Shown: positions 16,661 through 20,668 of the stretch, piece after piece
Layout: every line of letters begins with the position of its first letter
How positions within the stretch are numbered: position 1 is the first letter of the stretch
Source of the DNA: JBMFOH01 sp049969715 [NCBI: bacterium]
GTDB lineage: Bacteria > DUMJ01
Assembly (NCBI GenBank): GCA_049969715.1
Contig: JBMFOH010000008.1
Coordinates: forward strand, 54,056 to 74,723
Direction of reading: 5' to 3'
DNA: 20,668 nucleotides
Made by a program: the position numbers and the translations under genes
The notes under the pieces: generated by a model
What the model was told of the DNA's origin: nothing
Databases searched by the model: none
The model's input: only the letters and a program-made list of their open reading frames with translations

Positions 16661-17062
16661 CTTTAGCCTCCAACTATTGCGTTCCAATCTTTTATTAGGA
16701 ATTTAGCTCTCATTTTTCTAATTCCTCTATTAAAAATTTTTCCTTTTTACCTATTCTATCTCCTGGAAAGCTTTTCTTTAGAGGCAGAATAGAGCCTCCA
16801 AGGACCAGAGAAACATAAATGATACTCCTTTCTAAAATTTTTTAACTTCCTCCCTTTTGAGGGTTACTGAGCTGAGATTTCTTAAAATGTTAACTTATCT
16901 TAATCTACTCTCATATACATTACCTCTCCAATTAGGTTTAATATATTAACCCCTAAATACCTGGATTTGACTGCTATATTATTTACCTTCTCTAAAAGTC
17001 TTCTCATTTAACCTTCCTCTATTTATTTTTATATAAAAATTATATACCAAATAATTTAAACT
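16661..17062 (-). other. Long 5' leader of the mannoside operon with small ORFs
   Basis: The promoter at 17098-17070 would start transcription near 17063, leaving about 400 untranslated bases before the first UroD-like gene. The minus strand here is purine-rich, like a sense strand. It holds a 35-codon ORF (17007-16900) with a strong Shine-Dalgarno, a 12-codon ORF (16816-16778) with AAAGGAG 8 bases upstream, and a 16-codon ORF (16713-16663). The last ends 2 bases before the UroD-like ATG. Short hairpins are GAGGC-8-GCCTC (16781-16798) and CCCT-4-AGGG (16853-16864). I recognise no known riboswitch. It could be an attenuator, a set of upstream ORFs, or the remains of a decayed gene. Confidence 0.4.
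16900..17007 (-). CDS. Small ORF of 35 codons in the operon leader, hypothetical
   Basis: It begins MRRLLEKVNNIAVKSRYLG and ends at TAA 16900. GAGGAAGG lies just upstream of ATG 17007, at usable spacing, and codon use (AGA/AGG, ATA, GTA) matches the neighbours. It is the first translatable frame after the predicted start of the minus-strand transcript. I see no recognised domain, membrane helix or cysteine motif. Stops appear in all three frames shortly after it, then further open segments in other frames, which would also fit an eroded gene. The evidence is the ribosome binding site and position only. Confidence 0.3.
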   Translation of the reverse strand: MRRLLEKVNNIAVKSRYLGVNILNLIGEVMYMRVD

Positions 17063-17100
17063 TGGCAAGATTATATACCAGTATAATTTCAATGTCAAGA
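17040..17100. repeat. Imperfect tandem repeat of about 31 bp in the divergent control region
   Basis: Two adjacent copies (17040-17070 and 17071-17100) share TTATATACCA, then a TAATTT core, then a CAAGA end. A third partial copy follows as GTATATTGACA. The shared TATATAC/TATATTG element recurs at about 17041, 17072 and 17102, spaced 30-31 bp, close to three helical turns. This suggests phased protein binding sites on one face of the DNA. Confidence 0.5.
17070..17098 (-). promoter_or_regulatory. Consensus promoter for the mannoside operon
   Basis: On the minus strand a perfect TTGACA (17098-17093) and a perfect TATAAT (17075-17070) are separated by exactly 17 bp. This is a full match to the vegetative sigma-factor consensus, so it would be strong unless repressed. 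Its -35 is one arm of the inverted repeat at 17091-17113. The first coding sequence with a recognised product starts about 400 bases downstream at 16660. Confidence 0.75.
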
Positions 17101-17113
17101 GTATATTGACATT
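17091..17113. promoter_or_regulatory. Perfect 8-bp inverted repeat (operator candidate) between divergent promoters
   Basis: AATGTCAA (17091-17098) and its exact complement TTGACATT (17106-17113) flank a 7-bp spacer. Each arm contains the -35 hexamer of one of the two divergent promoters. A dimeric regulator bound here would block or control both. The ROK protein of the cluster is the obvious candidate because ROK repressors bind palindromes, but this pairing is inference. Confidence 0.65.
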
Positions 17114-17134
17114 ATAAAGTATTTGTTTTTTAAT
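17106..17134 (+). promoter_or_regulatory. Promoter for the two plus-strand UroD-family genes
   Basis: TTGACA (17106-17111, perfect) lies 17 bp before TTTAAT (17129-17134, 5 of 6). Transcription would start near 17141 and give a leader of about 30 bases before ATG 17172. The -35 is the right arm of the inverted repeat shared with the opposite promoter. Confidence 0.65.
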
Positions 17135-17171
17135 TAATAATAAAGATTTATTAACTCAGGAGGAATAAATT

Positions 17172-18176
17172 ATGACGAGTAAGGAGAGGGTTAAGAGAGC
17201 TATACACTTTCAAGGTCCAGACAGGATACCTCTAAGGTATGCCTTCGATCCAGAGAAGTCTGATATTGTAGGTGTAGGTTATAGATCAGCTAATTATTGG
17301 CAACCTAAAAAAGAAGGGGAAGACGAGTGGGGTTGTATTTGGGATAAACTAGGAGGAAGAGTAGTTTCATCCTTTGGGCAGGTAAAGGAGCATCCTATAA
17401 AAACATTAAAGGATTACAAGACTTATGAATTCCCAAACCCTTATGCCTCGGGGAGATTTGATCATATCCAAGAAGAAATAGAAAGGTATAGGGATAAATA
17501 TATTGCTGGTGGTATGGGATTCCATGACTTTAACAGATTGATGTTCCTTAGAGGTATGGAAGACCTATTTGAAGATCTGATTTTTAATAAAGACATTGTG
17601 ATCGAATTCCTTAGAAAGTTAGTAGACTGGCAGATAGAGATAATAAAGCAGTACCTAAGGTTTGATATTGATGGTATATGGTTTGGTGATGATTGGGGGA
17701 TGCAGAGAAGTTTAATGATAGCACCTTCACTCTGGAAAGAGATCTTTAAGCCTGAATATAAGAGACAGTTTGATTTTATCCATTCCTACGGTAAAGATGT
17801 AATATTCCATTCTTGTGGTTATGTGTGGGATATTATCATTGACTTTATAGAGATAGGCGTGGATGCTTTTAATTTTAATCAGCCTCTCATCTTTGGTAAA
17901 GATGAGGAATCAGGTATAGATAGACTAAGTAGGGATTTTGGAGGCAAGGCTTGCTTTATATGTCCACTAGATATGCAACGTACTCTTATACAGGGGACTT
18001 ATGAGGAGATGTTAAATGAGGCTAAACATTTAATTAATGCATTAGGCAAGTTTAATGGAGGATTTATAGCGTGTTGTGACGAAGGGATAGACCATGGTTA
18101 TATTCCCATAGAGAGGATAGAATTAATGGGAGAGATTTTTGAAAAGTTAGTAGGAGGAAGATATGTGGACGCATAG
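17172..18176 (+). CDS. UroD-family protein (MtaA-like), second copy
   Basis: This 334-residue protein starts MTSKERVKRAIHFQGPDRIP like the copy across the divergent promoter, and the two share LMFLRGMEDLF/MQFLRGSENLF and DIDGIWFGDDWGMQRSLMIA segments. It is therefore a diverged paralogue. It has the zinc-type HSCG (H213, C215) and a C-terminal pair C301/C302 in GGFIACCDEGIDHG, so a His-Cys-Cys site is possible. By family it is either a decarboxylase-fold orphan or a methyltransferase acting on a corrinoid, thiol or other acceptor. No corrinoid protein is encoded in this window. AGGAGG lies 8 bases before ATG 17172. It overlaps the next gene by 14 bases, indicating coupled translation and perhaps a shared complex or sequential steps. 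Confidence 0.87.
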   Translation: MTSKERVKRAIHFQGPDRIPLRYAFDPEKSDIVGVGYRSANYWQPKKEGEDEWGCIWDKLGGRVVSSFGQVKEHPIKTLKDYKTYEFPNPYASGRFDHIQEEIERYRDKYIAGGMGFHDFNRLMFLRGMEDLFEDLIFNKDIVIEFLRKLVDWQIEIIKQYLRFDIDGIWFGDDWGMQRSLMIAPSLWKEIFKPEYKRQFDFIHSYGKDVIFHSCGYVWDIIIDFIEIGVDAFNFNQPLIFGKDEESGIDRLSRDFGGKACFICPLDMQRTLIQGTYEEMLNEAKHLINALGKFNGGFIACCDEGIDHGYIPIERIELMGEIFEKLVGGRYVDA

Positions 18177-19251
18177 GGATAGGATATTAGCATTAGTTAA
18201 CCATGAAGAGCCTGATAGGATTGGGATAGGTTATTCAGCCGCCCCTGAGGTGCATAGGGCTCTTAAGGAGTTTCTTGGCATAAAAGATGATGAAGATTTG
18301 CTTGAATATCTTGGAGTAGACTTACGGTATGTATCCCCTAAAATCAAATATAAGGCTTTAGATATTTGTTATGCCGATCCTACAATAGAGGTTACTCCCG
18401 AAGGAATTCTCAAAGATATATGGGGTGTTGGATTTATAGAAAAGAGGACACAGATAGGAACTTATATTCAGTTGACTTATCACCCCCTTTACTCTATAAA
18501 GAGTGTCGAAGATTTAGAATCATACCCTTGGCCTCAAGCTGATATTTGGGATTACAGTGATATCCCTAATCAGATAGAAAGGTTAGAGGGTTACCCAATA
18601 TTTGCCCATAGTAGAGGATTTTTCGAGATCAGTTGGTTTATGCGAGGGATGGATAATTTTATGGTGGACCTTTCCTTAAATCCCGAATTGGCATGTATAC
18701 TTATGGGTAAAGTGAAAGATTATTTAGTAGCTAAGTTAATAAATATCCTAGAGGCTGGAAAAGGAAAGATAGACTTTGTAGAACTAAATGATGATGTGGG
18801 AGGACAGAATGGGCTATTGATAAGTCCAGATATGTGGAGAGAATATATAAAACCTCGTATGAAAGAGATGATTGATGTAGCTCACAGTTATGGAGCAAGG
18901 ATTATGTATCATTCCTGTGGCTCAGTAAGGGCAATAATACCAGACCTTATAGAAATAGGAGTAGAGATATTAAATCCTGTCCAGCCTAAGGCGGCTGGAA
19001 TGGAACCAAGAGGGTTGAAAAAAGATTTCGGAGATAAGCTCACTTTTTATGGAACAATAGATGAACAGGAGACCCTTCCTTATGGAAAACCTGAGGATGT
19101 AAAGGCTGAAGTCTTAGAACGTATTTCCTATATGGCTCCTGGTGGAGGATTTATTATTTCTCCTTGCCATTCTATCCAGCCCGATACATCAGTAGAAAAC
19201 ATTTTGACCTTATACAAGACTGCGTTAGAGTATGGAGTATATGGTAAATAA
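18163..19251 (+). CDS. UroD-family protein (MtaA-like), third copy, complete zinc motif
   Basis: This 362-residue protein has the clearest methyltransferase-like features of the three. YHSCG supplies H250 and C252, and GGGFIISPCHSIQPD supplies C335: the His-x-Cys...Cys zinc arrangement known from MtaA/MtbA-type enzymes. Other markers are MWTHRDRILALVNHEEPDRI at the start, FMRGMDNFMVDL, and FVELNDDVGGQNGLLISPDM. It is more distant from the other two copies than they are from each other. AGGAGG lies about 5 bases before ATG 18163, inside the end of the preceding gene. It is the last gene of the divergent transcript, with no clear terminator after it. A zinc-dependent methyl transfer with an unknown donor is my best guess. 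Confidence 0.88.
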   Translation: MWTHRDRILALVNHEEPDRIGIGYSAAPEVHRALKEFLGIKDDEDLLEYLGVDLRYVSPKIKYKALDICYADPTIEVTPEGILKDIWGVGFIEKRTQIGTYIQLTYHPLYSIKSVEDLESYPWPQADIWDYSDIPNQIERLEGYPIFAHSRGFFEISWFMRGMDNFMVDLSLNPELACILMGKVKDYLVAKLINILEAGKGKIDFVELNDDVGGQNGLLISPDMWREYIKPRMKEMIDVAHSYGARIMYHSCGSVRAIIPDLIEIGVEILNPVQPKAAGMEPRGLKKDFGDKLTFYGTIDEQETLPYGKPEDVKAEVLERISYMAPGGGFIISPCHSIQPDTSVENILTLYKTALEYGVYGK

Positions 19252-19291
19252 ACTGCAGCAGTTACAAAAGCTTAAATGACTCTGTCCGTCT

Positions 19292-19319
19292 TTAACTTGC
19301 TATCTATCTTTGATATAAT
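19292..19319 (+). promoter_or_regulatory. Promoter for the DUF4258/YgiT pair
   Basis: A perfect TATAAT (19314-19319) with a TGA extension (TGn) is preceded at 16 bp by TTAACT (19292-19297, 4 of 6). It leaves fewer than 10 bases between the likely transcription start and ATG 19334, so the message may be nearly leaderless. The pair is thus transcribed independently of the UroD-family genes. Confidence 0.6.
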
Positions 19320-19333
19320 TAAAAAGAGTTAGC

Positions 19334-19666
19334 ATGATGGAGAAAGGATCAAAATTTTTAGATATAGCTACAATAAGGCAATTAATAAGAGAAGAAAAGA
19401 TTCAGTGGCCTGGACATATCCTCATAAGGATGCATCAAAGGGGGATAAAGATAAAAGATGTGGTAACTTCTATCATGAGTGGAGAGATAATAGAATATTA
19501 CGAAGAAGATTATCCATTCCCTAGTTGTCTGATATTAGGTTTTATTGAAGAGAATAAAGGTCTTCATACCGTATGTGCCCTAGGACAAGGATATGTGTGG
19601 ATGATAACAGCCTATTATCCATCTTTAGACGAATGGTGTGAAGATCTAAAAATGAGGAGGAAATAG
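19334..19666 (+). CDS. DUF4258 protein, candidate toxin of a toxin-antitoxin-like pair
   Basis: This 110-residue protein has the DUF4258 pattern. A helical start leads to GHILIRMHQRGIKIKDVVTSI and SGEIIEYYEEDYPFPSCLIL, then a beta-rich end LHTVCALGQGYVWMITAYYP. DUF4258 is structurally grouped with RelE/MqsR-like (BECR-fold) ribonucleases. The conserved H and R in the HxLIRMHQRG stretch and the late Tyr residues could form the active site, which is inference. It is followed 5 bases later by a YgiT-type zinc-finger gene, a recurring two-gene arrangement. ATG 19334 and ATG 19337 are alternative starts; neither has a good Shine-Dalgarno site, which fits the near-leaderless message. Confidence 0.78.
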   Translation: MMEKGSKFLDIATIRQLIREEKIQWPGHILIRMHQRGIKIKDVVTSIMSGEIIEYYEEDYPFPSCLILGFIEENKGLHTVCALGQGYVWMITAYYPSLDEWCEDLKMRRK

Positions 19667-19671
19667 CACCT

Positions 19672-19902
19672 ATGGAATGCATCTTTTGTAGATCTAACTT
19701 AGTACCAGGGAGGGTGAATCATATAGTAGATCTGGAAGGACATATTATTATAATTAAAGAAGTTCCAGCGAATATCTGTAAGCAATGTGGGGAGTACTTT
19801 CTAGAAAATGATATAGCCCTAAGATTAGAAAAAGTAATAGAAGAGCTAAAAAAGAATAAGGCAGAAGTCTTAATTATAAACTTCCAAGAAATAGCAGCAT
19901 AA
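19672..19902 (+). CDS. YgiT-type (MqsA N-terminal-like) zinc-finger protein, candidate antitoxin
   Basis: This 76-residue protein has C3-x2-C6 (MECIFCRSNL) and C36-x2-C39 (ANICKQCGEYF), the YgiT-type zinc finger found at the N-terminus of the MqsA antitoxin. An alpha-helical tail, RLEKVIEELKKNKAE, follows. The C-terminal Xre-type helix-turn-helix of full MqsA is absent, which is common in the short DUF4258-linked form. It would be expected to bind and neutralise the upstream protein. Autoregulation is less certain without a DNA-binding domain. GAGGAGG lies 11 bases before ATG 19672, overlapping the end of the preceding gene. Confidence 0.8.
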   Translation: MECIFCRSNLVPGRVNHIVDLEGHIIIIKEVPANICKQCGEYFLENDIALRLEKVIEELKKNKAEVLIINFQEIAA

Positions 19903-20047
19903 GCTATTTTGGTATCAGTGCCCTAAAGATGGCAGTCTCTACTCTTCTTTCCTACCAATTCTTGGAGACCTAGACAAATGCATCTTTTGAGAAAGGGCAA
20001 GAAATTCTATCTGATGTTTTATAGGAAATTAAGGAGAGAATACTACA

Positions 20048-20668
20048 ATGTCTAAATTGAATACTTTAGAGGAATGTCCTATATGTAAATTAGCTATCCA
20101 GGGGGTTCTTAGTGAACATATTGAAAAAGTTCACGGTAAGGAAGATCTCAAGAGGGCTATCTTAAAGATGAAAGAAGATGGGGCCCCTGATTCAGAGATA
20201 GGCGAAATATTTGGAATAACTTTCAAGAAATTGGAACGGATAATAACAGAAGCATATGGTATGAATATTTCTATACTTAAGAAAGCTAAGAAGATTAAAT
20301 ATTGGATGCCTAAAGATTTCAAGGAAGAGACTACGACAGTGTGGAGTTTCAAACAGAGAGGGGATTGGACAACGCATGATGGAAGATATAGGGGGAATTG
20401 GTCCCCGTATATTCCTCGAAATGTAATATTAAAATACTCCAAGCCCGGAGATGTAGTTTTAGATTACTTTGTCGGAGGAGGTACAACAGCAGTAGAAGCA
20501 AAGTTGTTGGCACGTAGATGTATTGCAAGAGATATCAATCCTGCTTGTATAGGTTTAACCAGGGAGAATTTAAACTTTAAGCCGCCTGTAACGCTCTTTG
20601 AGGAATACTCTTTCTCAGAGCCAGAAGTATCTGTAGGTGACGCACGGAATTTGTCAGATATACAGAAT
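20048..20668 (+). CDS. Zinc-finger site-specific DNA methyltransferase, N-terminal part (cut by window end)
   Basis: The frame is open from ATG 20048 to the last base (207 residues). A C2H2-like finger, C10-x2-C13-x10-H24-x4-H29, starts the protein. A helix-turn-helix-like stretch (about 45-65) follows. Next comes the conserved THDGRYRGNWSPYIPRNVIL segment and SAM motif I, DYFVGGGTTAVEAKLL (from D139), then ARDINPACIGL and the start of a GDARNL motif. Motif order suggests that the catalytic D/HPPY lies beyond the window. It belongs to the N6-adenine/N4-cytosine methyltransferase group. AAGGAG lies 11 bases upstream. Whether a restriction gene follows cannot be seen. Frames on the opposite strand here are shadows. 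Confidence 0.85.
   Translation, partial: MSKLNTLEECPICKLAIQGVLSEHIEKVHGKEDLKRAILKMKEDGAPDSEIGEIFGITFKKLERIITEAYGMNISILKKAKKIKYWMPKDFKEETTTVWSFKQRGDWTTHDGRYRGNWSPYIPRNVILKYSKPGDVVLDYFVGGGTTAVEAKLLARRCIARDINPACIGLTRENLNFKPPVTLFEEYSFSEPEVSVGDARNLSDIQN

Noticed and set aside
16967-16980. TTGACT followed by TATATT in the long intergenic region, plus strand
   Set aside because: The two elements are only a few bases apart, so they cannot be a -35/-10 pair.
19253-19265. AACTGC-A-GCAGTT hairpin after the third UroD-family gene
   Set aside because: The stem is about 5-6 bp with a tiny loop and no following T-run, so it is not a convincing terminator.
19978-20055. 25-codon ORF before the DNA methyltransferase
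   Set aside because: It overlaps the methyltransferase start out of frame, has only a weak GGAG 10 bases upstream and no recognisable features.
20131-20442. Minus-strand frames near the right edge
   Set aside because: They are shadows of the plus-strand DNA methyltransferase, which is open to the window end and carries motif I.

Overview
The window looks like a low-GC, probably anaerobic and possibly thermophilic bacterium. Arginine is mostly AGA/AGG, ATA is a common Ile codon, genes are tightly packed with many overlaps, and most starts have AGGAGG-type Shine-Dalgarno sites. An NfnAB-type (NADH-dependent ferredoxin:NADP oxidoreductase) pair fits a fermentative or acetogen-like anaerobe. I cannot place the phylum from this sequence alone. 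I saw no tRNA, rRNA, CRISPR array, insertion sequence or convincing hairpin-plus-U-tract terminator.

Layout. (1) 1-1361, + strand: the 3' end of an FGGY sugar kinase and a creatininase-family amidohydrolase. (2) 1358-2909, - strand: a SAM methyltransferase translationally coupled to an EamA-type transporter. (3) 2981-7446, + strand: nfnA-nfnB, an FmdB-type zinc ribbon and a PhoB/PhoR-like two-component system. (4) 7409-9099, - strand: rdgB/HAM1 nucleotide house-cleaning and a GNAT acetyltransferase, probably with their own promoter. (5) 9152-16660, - strand: a mannoside operon in the order UroD-like protein, GH2 beta-mannosidase, ROK regulator, GH38 alpha-mannosidase, GmhA-like SIS isomerase. 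(6) 17172-19251, + strand: two more UroD-family proteins, divergent from the mannoside operon. (7) 19334 to the end, + strand: a DUF4258/YgiT-type pair resembling a toxin-antitoxin module, then a zinc-finger DNA methyltransferase cut off by the window edge.

The most interesting part is 9152-19251. Three UroD/MtaA-like proteins flank a complete alpha- plus beta-mannosidase set. The two arms are driven by back-to-back promoters whose -35 hexamers are the two arms of a perfect 8-bp inverted repeat (17091-17113), so one regulator could control both. The minus promoter predicts a leader of about 400 nt containing small ORFs. A plausible reading, which is inference, is a regulon for breaking down mannose-containing glycans that also carry a group handled by UroD-like methyltransferases, such as O-methyl groups.

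The beta-mannosidase is frameshifted. Its last 93 codons continue in the +1 frame (13353-13634) after a GGG run, and the ROK gene begins right at that hidden end, so its usual-looking upstream GTG start is doubtful.
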